Shown: positions 7,816 through 16,648, numbered from the stretch's first letter. The stretch is 43,213 nt of DNA from Paraburkholderia piptadeniae (GCF_900007165.1 NZ_CYGY02000099.1:1-43213), one strand, 5' to 3'. Numbers and translations: made by a program. The notes: generated by a model from the sequence alone, not told the origin.

Positions 7816-8784
7816 TTACGCATCCAACGTCAACACGGGCGTCGCGCTGCGCGAGCAGCAGATGAGCATGCTTTGCCCGGCAGTTCGAGCTTCAGTGGAC
7901 AACAGGCTGTCTCGATGATCCGGCGTCCCGCCCAGAACACGCGTCTCGCAGAGCCCGCAGGCACCCTGCATGCAGCCAAACGGCACGTCGATGCCATTTT
8001 CAAGCAGCACGTCGAGAATCGAGCTGTCAGGCGGAACTTCGAATGACTGACCTGATTTCGCCAACACAACCGTGAACTCCTGACTGGCACCCTCATGTTG
8101 CGCAGGCGCGAACCGCTCCAGATGTACGGTTTCCACGGGCCGGCCTGCAGTTGCCGCCTCGAACGCGCCGAGCATCGACTGAGGGCCGCAGCAGTATACG
8201 TGTGCGTTGCTCGGGATTTCGCGAAGGACCGTGGCGATATCCAATCGTTGTCCGCCAGGTTCGTTGTCGAAATAAGCATGGAGTTCGCCATTAGGCGAAG
8301 CCTCAGAAAATCGTTCGATATCCGATATATAGGCTGCGCGGCCGTGGTCACGCGCCGCGTAGTGCAGCACCCACGAGCGTCCCAGTGTTTCGAGCCGTTG
8401 CACCATAGACCAGAGCGGCGTAATACCAATGCCACCTGCGATTAGTACGCTCAGGCTCGCGTCCTCTACGAGCGGGAACAAATTGCGAGGCACGCCAATC
8501 TGCAAAACGTCGCCGACGCGCAGCGTTTCGTGAATATGCCGCGACCCGCCGCGGCTGCTGGCGTCCTTCGCGACTGCTATTTCATAGCGTTTCGGCGTGC
8601 CGTCCCAGCGTACGACGGAGTAGCTGCGCGAGAGCTTCCCGTTCAGGTTGACATCGATATGCGACCCGGCGTCTGCAGCGGGCAAGTCGCGTCCGTCCAG
8701 CGCTTCCAGCACGACGCTAACGACGCTGTCCGCCAGCAAGGCCATCGATTTGACGCGGACATTGGTCAGCGGTAATTCGCTCAT
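7816..8784 (-). CDS. Rieske-oxygenase reductase (FMN/NAD/2Fe-2S, VanB-like)
   Basis: This 322-residue protein has the phthalate-dioxygenase-reductase order. First comes an FMN-binding barrel (GKLSRSYSVVRWDGTPKRYE), then an NAD-binding domain (LIAGGIGITPLWSMVQRLE, HVYCCGPQSMLGAFEAA). A plant-type 2Fe-2S domain ends the protein, with cysteines in FGCMQGACGLCETRVLGG and the fourth in MLICCSRS. It would pass electrons from NAD(P)H to a Rieske oxygenase. The partner is most likely the oxygenase at 16649-17866, which is on the opposite strand in the divergent operon. It is the last gene of the minus-strand group and lies 200 bases beyond the acyl-CoA dehydrogenase stop. Length is normal for the VanB/OphA1 type. 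Confidence 0.92.
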   Translation of the reverse strand: MSELPLTNVRVKSMALLADSVVSVVLEALDGRDLPAADAGSHIDVNLNGKLSRSYSVVRWDGTPKRYEIAVAKDASSRGGSRHIHETLRVGDVLQIGVPRNLFPLVEDASLSVLIAGGIGITPLWSMVQRLETLGRSWVLHYAARDHGRAAYISDIERFSEASPNGELHAYFDNEPGGQRLDIATVLREIPSNAHVYCCGPQSMLGAFEAATAGRPVETVHLERFAPAQHEGASQEFTVVLAKSGQSFEVPPDSSILDVLLENGIDVPFGCMQGACGLCETRVLGGTPDHRDSLLSTEARTAGQSMLICCSRSATPVLTLDA

Positions 8785-8984
8785 AAAATACCTGATTCGT
8801 TCATAGGGTAAACAAAATCATCGACTCGGCGACGAGTGCGCACCGCGCGCCCTGACTGCAGCCCGGTGTTCGCTGATCCAAACCGATGCTGCGTTCGCCA
8901 AGCTCACGCCGCGCCCAAGACGCGAACCCCGGCGTGCTCGGCACGCAACATGCCGAGGTTCGCGAACGCAGATAGACCGCGTTA

Positions 8985-10805
8985 TCAAATCCAGTCGTCG
9001 GGCATGGAAAGAAGACTGTCGTTGCCACATTCGATGCGCCGACACATAGCTTCCAGCAGCGGCATCTGTCTCTGCATCCACGCCTTTGCCAATGCCAGCT
9101 TGGTCGCGCGTGTGGTCTCGTCGACGTACCGGCATCTCGTGCCGTCGAGTACTATCGCGGCGATTTCACCCCAGGTCCAACCGACGTACAAGATACCCAT
9201 TGCGGTGAGAACATCGTATGAAGCGGCGTCGACGCGGCCGTAGTTCGCGGAGCCGTCTGTATTCAGCCATGCAAAGGACTTGCTCAGGCGTTGCAGTCCG
9301 TCGTCCAGCGGCACTGTATACGGCTTGAGTTGCACATCATCTGAGTGACGTTCGATGAAATCGGAGATCGCTCGCGCAAAGTGTTTCCATGGGCGACCTT
9401 CGTGCGAGAACAGCTTGCGGTGTACAAGGTCAGTGGCCTGAATTCCGTTTGCGCCTTCGTAAAGCTGACCGACTCTGGCATTACGCACGAACTGTTCGAT
9501 GCCGTAGTCCTTGATATAGCCGTGTCCGCCGAGCACCTGCTGGCACGCGACTGCGGCGTCGAAGCCGCGGTCAGTAAAGAATGCTTTCATCACGGGAGTC
9601 AGGATGTCGAGCATGTCGGCGGCTGCCTGTCGTTCCTCCGCGTCGGGTGCCGACTGGGCAATCGACTGCCACATCGCCGCTCGCATGGCGCCAGCGCGCG
9701 CGCCCTCGGCGAAAGAGCGTGCTTCGAGCAACAGGCGCCGCACGTCGGCATGCGCGATGATCGGGTCCGCCACTTTCAGCGGGTCGCGCAGCTTCGGGCC
9801 CGCACGCCCCGAGCGCCGTTCGCGCGCATAGTCCGCCGCGTTTTGCCGCGCAATTTCTGCGTAACCGACCCCGGACACAGCTGTGCCCACGCGGGCGTAG
9901 TTCATCAGGTGAAACATCGGCGCCATGTTGGCCGCCGTGCCGCGGCCGCCCGTCTCGCCAATGCGCCATGCCACCGCACTTTCGAAATCGAGTGCACAGG
10001 TCGCGCTGCCCTCGATGCCCATCTTGTGCTCGATGGAGCGTGCAAAGACGTTGTTGAGCTCGCCCGGATCGCCGGTGTGCGGATCGATGATCCGCTTGGA
10101 CACCATAAAGACGTGCACCGACGAAAGGTCGGCCGGTACGCGTCCTTCCGCGTCAGGCACCTTGGCGAGCACGATGTGAACGATGTTGTCAGCCATGTCG
10201 TGATCGCCACCGGATATGAAAATCTTGCGTCCGGTGATCCGCCACGTCCCGTCAGGCTGGCATGTCGCGCGTGTCGAAATCTGTCGCAGATCGGTGCCCG
10301 CTTGCGGTTCCGTCATGCACATCGTCGCGGTCCAGTCGCCGTCCGAGAGGCGCGGCACGACATGACGCTTGATCCATTCCGGCGCAAGCGCGGCCAGCAT
10401 GCTGGCCGCCGGCGCACAAAAACTGCTGTACATCGAGAACGATTGGCCAGTGGATGCCCGCATCTCCGACAATGGCACCGACATCACGGGCGGCAGTCCG
10501 GCCCCGCCCAACGCTTCTGCGAGGCTCAGTCGGTGCCAGCCCGCTTCGCGATACGCATCCCAGGCGGCCTTGAAGCCGTTGGGCGTGCGAACCTGTCCAT
10601 CGTGAAACTGGGCGCCCTGGCTGTCGCCGGGTTGATTGAGCGGATGCAGCACCTCCTCGTGAAATTGAGCGGCGGCTTCGAGGACGGCCGAAGTCAGATC
10701 GGGAGTGAGCTCGGCAAAGCCGGGCACCTGCTTGCGTTCCTCCACCCGCAGGAAGTCGTGAAGAATGAAGAGCCAGTCTTTGACTGGCGCGCGATAAGTC
10801 GGCAT
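8985..10805 (-). CDS. Acyl-CoA dehydrogenase, DmdC-like long type
   Basis: The 606-residue length and opening (YRAPVKDWLFILHDFLRVEE) place it in the long acyl-CoA dehydrogenase group that includes 3-methylmercaptopropionyl-CoA dehydrogenase. FAD-binding loops TMCMTEPQAGTDL and ITGRKIFISGGDHDM are present. The likely catalytic base is the Glu of GQLYEGANGIQATDLVHRK. It should form an alpha-beta double bond in an acyl-CoA. In this operon a fitting substrate would be a saturated arylpropanoyl-CoA (inference). ATG 10805 lies just past the stop of the upstream fusion gene, which shows tight coupling; a longer upstream frame overlaps that gene and was rejected. The protein also has the C-terminal extension after the ACAD core that is usual in this subgroup. 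Confidence 0.9.
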   Translation of the reverse strand: MPTYRAPVKDWLFILHDFLRVEERKQVPGFAELTPDLTSAVLEAAAQFHEEVLHPLNQPGDSQGAQFHDGQVRTPNGFKAAWDAYREAGWHRLSLAEALGGAGLPPVMSVPLSEMRASTGQSFSMYSSFCAPAASMLAALAPEWIKRHVVPRLSDGDWTATMCMTEPQAGTDLRQISTRATCQPDGTWRITGRKIFISGGDHDMADNIVHIVLAKVPDAEGRVPADLSSVHVFMVSKRIIDPHTGDPGELNNVFARSIEHKMGIEGSATCALDFESAVAWRIGETGGRGTAANMAPMFHLMNYARVGTAVSGVGYAEIARQNAADYARERRSGRAGPKLRDPLKVADPIIAHADVRRLLLEARSFAEGARAGAMRAAMWQSIAQSAPDAEERQAAADMLDILTPVMKAFFTDRGFDAAVACQQVLGGHGYIKDYGIEQFVRNARVGQLYEGANGIQATDLVHRKLFSHEGRPWKHFARAISDFIERHSDDVQLKPYTVPLDDGLQRLSKSFAWLNTDGSANYGRVDAASYDVLTAMGILYVGWTWGEIAAIVLDGTRCRYVDETTRATKLALAKAWMQRQMPLLEAMCRRIECGNDSLLSMPDDWI

Positions 10806-10807
10806 GG

Positions 10808-12481
10808 TTAGCGTGATGTTCTGACGTTGGAGATGCGTTCCGAAGCCTCGGCGAGCTGCACGAGCAGTTCCGCCGGCCGGAAAAGGTCGCCATGGCGAGC
10901 GCGAAGCGCGGTGAGTTTCGTAACGACGGATTGGAGTTCGAGCATGTCGGCGTAGTACATGGGGCCGCCTTTCCAGTCCGGCCAACCATAGCCGAGCTGC
11001 CAGATGAGATCGATGTCGCTGGCACGCTCGACGATGCCTTCGGCGAGCAGTTTTGCGCCCTCGTTGATCATCAGCAGGATCAGGCGGTCGTGAACTTCTT
11101 CGTCCGAAATCACACGTCGCTCGATGCCCTCGACGCGCGAAGCTTCCTCGATCAACGCCGTCACCTCCGGATCCACGAGCGGCCGCCGCTTTCCTGGCTC
11201 ATAGCGGTAATAGCCGCGCCCGGCGCGCTGCCCGGTACGGCCGCGCGCATGCAGCTGCTCGATGAGCCAGTCTTTCTCCCCTGCCCGCTGGCGCGCGCGG
11301 AAAGTCAGCTCTATCCCGCCAGCCATGTCCTGCAGCTCGAACGTTCCCATCGGCAGGCCGAGCTTGCGTAGCACACGATCGATCTGGTCAGGCAGCGCAC
11401 CTTCGAGCAGCAGACGGGCGGCCTGGCGCTCGCGGGCGATCATCATGCGATTACCCGCGAAACCGTCGCACACGCCAACCACGATCGCGACCTTGCCGAT
11501 CGACGAGGCGAGATTCCGCGCGGCATCCAGTGTCTCAATCGATGTCGACGATGTGCGGACCACCTCGATGAGTCGCATTACGTTCGCGGGATTGAAGAAA
11601 TGAAGCCCGACGACGGAATGCGGACGTTGCGTCGCGGCCGCAATCAGGTTGATGTCGAGAGTGGATGTATTGGTCGCAAGCAACGCCTCGGGCGCCGCGT
11701 GTCGATCGATTTGAGCAAACAGTTGCTGCTTGAGCGCCAGGTCTTCCCATACGGCTTCGATTACCACGTCGGCCGTTGCGATCTCCGCCATGTCCTGACC
11801 GGACGTCAAGCGTGCGAGCCGGGCATCGCGCTCGACTGGGGCAAGACGCCCGCGCTCTACATCGCGCCCGTACGACTCGCGGACCCGCTCCATCGCGACG
11901 GCAAGCGACGCTTCCGACTGATCGATCAGGTGCACCGAAAGGCCGCCCGCCAACACGGCCATTGCAATGCCGACACCCATGTTGCCGGCGCCGATCACCA
12001 CGGCGCGACGGAACACACGCTCGCTGCGTAGCGCCTGCGCTTCCAGCTCCGCGCGTGCCGCTTGCGAATACGTCCTCGCGGCCTCGGCGCGAGGTGTGGT
12101 GAAGACGGGCACGTGCTGCCCATCGTGCGTCGGCACGAAATGCAGCGTAACCGGGTCGCCAATGTTCAGAGAGTTAACGTCCGCGTCGAGGATCACGGAA
12201 TTCAGACGCAACCCTTCTTCCGTTTCGATAATGACCGGCGCCGTCGGCCGGGGGCTACGCTCGACGATCGAATACGAATAGATCGTGCCGCGCCCCGACA
12301 AACGCCGCCACGACAATTCCCGGCTGCCGCAGAACGGGCAATGCATTCTTGGGTAGTAGTGCAGCGTGTCACAGGCATTGCAATGCTTCGCTTGCAGGAT
12401 TCCTAAACGTGTCGCCTCCCAGAAAGGTTCGTCGCCGGGAAACAAGACGGGTGCCGGAGGAAATCCCCGATTCTGTTTCAT
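10808..12481 (-). CDS. DUF35 zinc-ribbon/OB domain fused to 3-hydroxyacyl-CoA dehydrogenase
   Basis: Two modules lie in one 557-residue chain. Residues 1-145 form a DUF35 unit: a zinc ribbon with CNACDTLHYYPRMHCPFCGS and an OB-fold (GRGTIYSYSIVERSPRP). Residues 155-557 form a 3-hydroxyacyl-CoA dehydrogenase: Rossmann motif AVVIGAGNMGVGIAMAVLAG, the NTSTLDIN substrate loop, catalytic His in VVGLHFFNPANVMRLIEVV, and two C-terminal helical domains. It would oxidise a 3-hydroxyacyl-CoA with NAD+. DUF35 proteins normally pair with a thiolase-fold enzyme, and such a gene lies 5 bases upstream. The start at 12481 begins the DUF35 homology; the frame extends further upstream only because it overlaps that neighbour. 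The fusion is unusual to my knowledge. Confidence 0.9.
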   Translation of the reverse strand: MKQNRGFPPAPVLFPGDEPFWEATRLGILQAKHCNACDTLHYYPRMHCPFCGSRELSWRRLSGRGTIYSYSIVERSPRPTAPVIIETEEGLRLNSVILDADVNSLNIGDPVTLHFVPTHDGQHVPVFTTPRAEAARTYSQAARAELEAQALRSERVFRRAVVIGAGNMGVGIAMAVLAGGLSVHLIDQSEASLAVAMERVRESYGRDVERGRLAPVERDARLARLTSGQDMAEIATADVVIEAVWEDLALKQQLFAQIDRHAAPEALLATNTSTLDINLIAAATQRPHSVVGLHFFNPANVMRLIEVVRTSSTSIETLDAARNLASSIGKVAIVVGVCDGFAGNRMMIARERQAARLLLEGALPDQIDRVLRKLGLPMGTFELQDMAGGIELTFRARQRAGEKDWLIEQLHARGRTGQRAGRGYYRYEPGKRRPLVDPEVTALIEEASRVEGIERRVISDEEVHDRLILLMINEGAKLLAEGIVERASDIDLIWQLGYGWPDWKGGPMYYADMLELQSVVTKLTALRARHGDLFRPAELLVQLAEASERISNVRTSR

Positions 12482-12486
12482 GTTGT

Positions 12487-13656
12487 TTACTCCGCTGCCA
12501 GAATTAAGGTGCCCGCCGCGTGCGTGCCAGCCAGATTGCCGCCCGTGCCGTGCGCCAGCACGAACTCGTGGCGCGCCACCTGGACAGCCGGATGCGCCTC
12601 GCCTCGACATTGCCGCACGGCTTCGAGGATCTTCGTCATTCCGCCTTTGTTGCCCGGGTGGTTGTTGCACAAGCCGCCGCCATCCGTGTTGAATGGCAGG
12701 CGGCCCTCGCCTGCGATCAGGTTGCCATCGGCGGCGAACCACCCGCCCTTCCCTTTGGCGCAAAACCCGAGGTCTTCGAGCTGCACGATCACCGTAATCG
12801 TGAAGCTGTCGTACAACGACGCATAGCCGATGTCCGCCGGAGTGATGCCGGCCTCGGCAAACGCGGCCGCCCCGGAACGTGCGCCGGCCGAGGTCAGTAG
12901 ATCGATACGTCCGCCATCGGGGTGTTTCACCGCCGTGCCCGTCCCGATGACCTTGACCTTGGGGCGCGCCAGTCGCTTCGCGATTTCCGGGCGCGTGACG
13001 ACCACGGCGCCACCGCCATCCGTCACGACACAACAATCGAGACGGTGCAGCGGATCGGCGACGAGCGGCGAATCGAGCACATCCCGCACCGACACGACTT
13101 CGCGGTGCACGGCGTTCGGGTTGTGCCGGGCATGATGCGAGGCTGCGACGCGGACCCAGGCGAGCTGCTCAGGCGTCGTGCCGAATTCATGCATATGGCG
13201 CCGTGCCACCATCGCGTACCCATACATCGGATGCGGTGGCACTGCGGCCTGGAACGGCAGGTTCGGCATCGTGTCGCGATCGACGCCGGCGAGCTTCGTG
13301 CCCGCACCTGCCGCGAGCGGACGATCAGCCATCGTGATCAGCGCCACATTGCAATGCCCGGCCGCGATTGCCTCCACCGCGTGCGCGACGTGCAAGAGAT
13401 ACGCCGAGCCGCCCGATTCCGTGGTGTCGACATGACGCAGATTGCGCAGGCCGATGTATTCGGCCATCGTGAGGGCCCCGAGCCCGGGCGCGTCGGCGCC
13501 GCAAAAATAGCCGTCGACGTCATCAAGCGACAATCCAGCGTCTTCCAGTGCGCCGAGCGCGACGTCCGCATGCATCTGGGCGGTCGACAGGCCCTCGGCC
13601 CGGCGAACAGGATGTTCGTAGATCCCCGCGATATATGCGGCGCCTTGGATACTCAT
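12487..13656 (-). CDS. Thiolase-fold protein of SCPx/Ltp type, cysteine-less
   Basis: The 389-residue protein has the lipid-transfer-protein/SCPx thiolase fold (AAYIAGIYEHPVRRAEGLST, LGALEDAGLSLDDVDGYFCG, AIAAGHCNVALITMADRPLA, SLYDSFTITVIVQLEDLG). Where true thiolases have the nucleophilic Cys, the strand reads HVDTTESGGSAYL. Where the second catalytic Cys should be, it reads LAHGTGGNLAG. The His motif is kept (LCNNHPGNKGGM). Thiolytic chemistry is therefore doubtful. Known DUF35-partnered homologues such as Ltp2 are retro-aldolases that cut 3-hydroxyacyl-CoA side chains, and the next gene carries DUF35. GGAGGG lies 10 bases before the ATG. It is the first gene of the minus operon, 90-100 bases from its predicted promoter. 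Confidence 0.88.
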   Translation of the reverse strand: MSIQGAAYIAGIYEHPVRRAEGLSTAQMHADVALGALEDAGLSLDDVDGYFCGADAPGLGALTMAEYIGLRNLRHVDTTESGGSAYLLHVAHAVEAIAAGHCNVALITMADRPLAAGAGTKLAGVDRDTMPNLPFQAAVPPHPMYGYAMVARRHMHEFGTTPEQLAWVRVAASHHARHNPNAVHREVVSVRDVLDSPLVADPLHRLDCCVVTDGGGAVVVTRPEIAKRLARPKVKVIGTGTAVKHPDGGRIDLLTSAGARSGAAAFAEAGITPADIGYASLYDSFTITVIVQLEDLGFCAKGKGGWFAADGNLIAGEGRLPFNTDGGGLCNNHPGNKGGMTKILEAVRQCRGEAHPAVQVARHEFVLAHGTGGNLAGTHAAGTLILAAE

Positions 13657-13744
13657 GGTGAAGAATCCCTCCGTGGTAAGCGCGCGACATCGAACCAGTG
13701 TTAGCCGGCGTGTCGCGCTTTGAGGTGCAATACATCCGATATAG

Positions 13745-13757
13745 TAAGGCTACCTTA
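13745..13757. promoter_or_regulatory. Palindromic operator, copy 1 (minus-operon promoter)
   Basis: TAAGGCTACCTTA is an inverted repeat with a 3-base centre. It overlaps the predicted -10 of the minus-strand promoter. An identical 16-base string in inverted orientation (TAAGGCTACCTTATAT versus ATATAAGGTAGCCTTA) lies 90 bases away. This is the size and symmetry of a MarR-family site. Confidence 0.75.
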
Positions 13758-13783
13758 TATCATGCATCGCGAAGGAACTCCAA
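13754..13783 (-). promoter_or_regulatory. Predicted sigma-70 promoter of the minus operon
   Basis: On the minus strand TTGGAG (13783-13778) and TATAAG (13759-13754) are separated by 18 bases. The -10 lies inside the palindromic operator, so a bound repressor would block RNA polymerase. Transcription would start about 90 bases before the thiolase-fold gene. Confidence 0.55.
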
Positions 13784-13808
13784 AAAACGAGGTAGTAGGG
13801 TTTGTACC

Positions 13809-13838
13809 ATGTGGATTCAGCCCTGAAACATATATAAG
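13809..13838 (+). promoter_or_regulatory. Predicted promoter of the plus operon
   Basis: TATAAG at 13833-13838 mirrors the minus-strand -10. A poor -35 (ATGTGG, 13809-13814) stands 18 bases upstream. The weak -35 suggests an activator or a weak basal level. The leader to the ligase start would be about 50 bases. Confidence 0.45.
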
Positions 13839-13847
13839 GTAGCCTTA
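13835..13847. promoter_or_regulatory. Palindromic operator, copy 2 (plus-operon promoter)
   Basis: TAAGGTAGCCTTA is the exact reverse complement of copy 1, with the match extending to 16 bases (13832-13847). It overlaps the predicted -10 of the plus-strand promoter. The two centres are 90 bases apart. No further copy was noticed in the window. Confidence 0.75.
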
Positions 13848-13898
13848 TTACGTGATCCGGTCGTGCGGTTGCTCGATCTCTGAGATGCTTTCTTGAAC

Positions 13899-15746
13899 AT
13901 GATTGCCAAGTTCCCTTTCATCAATCTGCCCTTCCTCGAGCGCAACCTCGAGGTCGTCGAGCGAGACGACGGCGCGGTGCTTATGCGCAGCAAGGTGCCG
14001 CTCGGTCCCGTCGAGGCGCATCTGCCAGCCGTGCTGAGGCGTCGTGCGCTGGAACGTCCCGAGCGGCCATGGCTGAAACAGCGCTGCCCGCAGACGGGCG
14101 ACTGGCGCACGCTCAGCTACGGCGAGGCCGCCCGCCAGGTCGACGCCGCGACCCAATGGTTGCTGTCGCAACGTCTCGACGGACGCAACCTGATGGTGCT
14201 GAGCGGCAACACCCTGGAACATGCGGTCATCGAACTCGCCGCCATGCAGGCGCGCATGCCTTATGTGCCGGTGACCCCCGCCTATTCGCTGCTGAGCACC
14301 GATTACGCCAAGCTCAAGGCGATGGTCGCCTTGATCAAGCCCGCAGTGATCTTCGTGCAGAGCGCGAGCCAGTTCCGTGCGGCGCTGCACGCCGTCGATT
14401 CATGTGACGCGCGCGTCATTTACGTCGACGATCCGGCGGATGACGTCGACGCCACGGCGTGGCAAGCGGTTCTCGCCACGCCAGTCGGCCCGGAGGTGCA
14501 GGCGTCGATCGACATCATTACGCACGATACGGTCGGCAAGTACCTGTTCACATCGGGCTCGACGGGCGAGCCCAAGGCCGTGCCCGTCACGCAGCGCATG
14601 CTTTGCGTATCGATGGCCATGCACGCGCAGACTGTGGGCCACGATCCCGTCGCTCCGGAACCAGTGCTGCTCGAATGGCTACCGTGGAGCCACGTGGCCG
14701 GCGGCACGGCGATCTTCAACAGCATCCTGAACGATGGCGGGACGATGTACATCGACGACGGACGCCCCGTGCCCGGCGAGTTCGCGAAGACGCTGCGCAA
14801 CCTCGAGGAGGTTTCGCCGACCCGCTTCAGCAGCGTGCCCGCAGGCTACGCCATGCTTGCGGATGCGCTGGAAGCGGACGAGACGCTCGGCCAGCAGTTT
14901 TTCCGGCGCCTGCGCCGCCTCACCTCGTCCGGCGCCAAGCTACCTGACAGTCTCTACGAACGTCTGCAAACCCAGGCCGTCCGCCACCTTGGGCACCGCA
15001 TTCCGTTCGTGGCCAGCTATGGCTCGACCGAGACGTGCGCCGCCACCACGGTGGTGCATTGGCCTACCGGGCAGGCCGGGCTGGTTGGCCTTCCGCAGCC
15101 TGGCGTCGAGCTGAAGCTGGTGCCGCTCGATGAAGAACGCTATGAAATCCGCGCGCGTGCCGCCTCTGTCATGGCGGGCTATCTGCAACAGCCGGAGCTG
15201 ACACGACTCGCCTTCGACGACGAAGGTTATTACCGTCTGGGCGACGCTGTGACCTTCGTGGACCGGACAAAACCGGAGGAAGGACTCGCCTTTGCCGGTC
15301 GCGTCGCTGAAGAATTCAAACTGCAGTCGGGCATCTTCGTGCGTGTCGGCACGCTGCGCGTCGAGGTGATCAGCAGCACCGCCCCCCTGCTGCGCGACGT
15401 GGTCGTCGCGGGCGCCGATCTGCCTTATGTGGCGCTTCTCGCATGGCCGAATCCGGAAGCATGTCAGGAACGTTTCGGCCTGCGCGACGCGCAGGCTCTT
15501 TCCTGCCACGCGCCATTTCACGACGCGCTGCGTGAATCGCTGCTGCGGCACAACGGACGTCACACCGGTAGCAGCATGCGCATACGCCGTGTGATGCTGT
15601 TGAGCGAACCGCCGTCGAGCGATGGCAGTGAGATCACCGACAAGGGCTATATCAATCAGCGGGCCGTGCTCGCGCGGCGGGCGAGCGCAGTCGCAGCGCT
15701 ATACGCGGACAAGCCCGACGCCAACGTCGTGACAATCGAAGCGTAG
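13899..15746 (+). CDS. fcs: Feruloyl-CoA synthetase-like aryl-CoA ligase
   Basis: This 615-residue ANL-superfamily ligase would join ATP, CoA and an aryl acid. Adenylation motifs are clear: the P-loop KYLFTSGSTGEPKAVPVTQ, the SYGSTETCA acid-binding turn, and GYYRLGDAVTFVD. The C-terminal lysine region is GSEITDKGYINQ. The opening IAKFPFINLPFLERNLEVVER and overall layout (SYGEAARQVDAATQWLL) are those of feruloyl-CoA synthases rather than 4-coumarate ligases of plants. The likely substrate is a hydroxycinnamate or phenylpropanoate. The ATG at 13899 was chosen over a TTG two codons earlier. It is the first gene of the plus-strand catabolic series, directly after the operator region, and the crotonase follows after 33 bases. 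Confidence 0.9.
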   Translation: MIAKFPFINLPFLERNLEVVERDDGAVLMRSKVPLGPVEAHLPAVLRRRALERPERPWLKQRCPQTGDWRTLSYGEAARQVDAATQWLLSQRLDGRNLMVLSGNTLEHAVIELAAMQARMPYVPVTPAYSLLSTDYAKLKAMVALIKPAVIFVQSASQFRAALHAVDSCDARVIYVDDPADDVDATAWQAVLATPVGPEVQASIDIITHDTVGKYLFTSGSTGEPKAVPVTQRMLCVSMAMHAQTVGHDPVAPEPVLLEWLPWSHVAGGTAIFNSILNDGGTMYIDDGRPVPGEFAKTLRNLEEVSPTRFSSVPAGYAMLADALEADETLGQQFFRRLRRLTSSGAKLPDSLYERLQTQAVRHLGHRIPFVASYGSTETCAATTVVHWPTGQAGLVGLPQPGVELKLVPLDEERYEIRARAASVMAGYLQQPELTRLAFDDEGYYRLGDAVTFVDRTKPEEGLAFAGRVAEEFKLQSGIFVRVGTLRVEVISSTAPLLRDVVVAGADLPYVALLAWPNPEACQERFGLRDAQALSCHAPFHDALRESLLRHNGRHTGSSMRIRRVMLLSEPPSSDGSEITDKGYINQRAVLARRASAVAALYADKPDANVVTIEA

Positions 15747-15779
15747 TGTCCTGAAGAGATTTTTTTCCAACAAAGATCC

Positions 15780-16592
15780 ATGACCACCGATATTTCCACC
15801 GCAGCCGAGCGGCTGATCGAGATCCAACGCGAAGATGAGATCGCGCTCGTCAAACTGAATCGTGCTGACAAGCGCAACGCCATCAACGACGCGCTACTCG
15901 CCGAACTCGCGGCCGTGTTCTCCGATGGACTCGAGGGCGCGCGCGCCGTCATTCTCCACGGTGACGGCGAGCACTTCTGCGCAGGCCTGGACCTTTTCGA
16001 GCTCATGAGCAAGCGCAGCCCCGATGTGCTCGCAGGCATGCGTCGCTCCCGGGCATGGCACCGTACCTTCGACCTGATCCAGTATGGTGAGCTACCCGTC
16101 ATCAGCGTTCTGAAGGGCGGCGTTATCGGCGGCGGCTTCGAGCTTGCCGCGGCGACGCACGTTCGCGTCGTCGAACGATCGGCGTTCTTTCAGTTGCCCG
16201 AAGGCCAGCGCGGCATTTTCCTCGGCGGCAGCGGCTCCGTGCGGATTCCGAGGCTCATTGGCGCCTCGCGGGTAACCGAAATGATGCTCACGGGCAGCGT
16301 GCTCAATGTGAACGAGGCGCATCAGATCGGCCTTGCGCATTATGTCGTCGACGATGGTGCAGGCCTTGCAAAGGCGCGCGAGCTGGCGCAGCGCATCGCC
16401 GGCAACGCGGCGGCCACGAACTACGCAATCATCAACGGCATCAACCGGATCTCGGAGATGCCAGTCGGCGAGGGACTGTTCGCCGAAACCATGATCACGG
16501 CGATGACCCGGTCCGCCAACACGGACGCAGCAAAACGGATTGCCGAATTCTTCGACGGCCGCCGCAACCAGTCTGCCCCCTCGGCAACCTGA
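15780..16592 (+). CDS. Enoyl-CoA hydratase/isomerase (crotonase)
   Basis: The 270-residue crotonase keeps the first oxyanion-hole element in HFCAGLDLFELMSK and the second in LKGGVIGGGFELAAATHVRV. The acidic segment FFQLPEGQRGIFLGGSGSV supplies one candidate catalytic Glu. A C-terminal trimerisation helix is present (KRIAEFFDGRR). It would hydrate an aryl-enoyl-CoA. With the ligase upstream this recalls the Fcs/Ech pair that makes vanillin from ferulate, but no vanillin dehydrogenase gene is present. The minus operon supplies a hydroxyacyl-CoA dehydrogenase, so a beta-oxidative route is at least as likely. The second acidic catalytic residue of classical hydratases is not obvious, so an atypical reaction is possible. 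Confidence 0.9.
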   Translation: MTTDISTAAERLIEIQREDEIALVKLNRADKRNAINDALLAELAAVFSDGLEGARAVILHGDGEHFCAGLDLFELMSKRSPDVLAGMRRSRAWHRTFDLIQYGELPVISVLKGGVIGGGFELAAATHVRVVERSAFFQLPEGQRGIFLGGSGSVRIPRLIGASRVTEMMLTGSVLNVNEAHQIGLAHYVVDDGAGLAKARELAQRIAGNAAATNYAIINGINRISEMPVGEGLFAETMITAMTRSANTDAAKRIAEFFDGRRNQSAPSAT

Positions 16593-16648
16593 CGAACCTT
16601 ACTCTTCGGGATATCTGGTTAAGCAAGCCACGTTATAAGGACACCGAA

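Noticed and set aside
9345..10811. 488-codon plus-strand frame
   Set aside because: It is antisense to the acyl-CoA dehydrogenase gene, which has clear family motifs; the plus frame has none.
13899..16592. Classical Fcs/Ech vanillin pathway
   Set aside because: The ligase and crotonase fit, but no vanillin dehydrogenase is present and a full beta-oxidation set is adjacent, so I did not assign vanillin formation.
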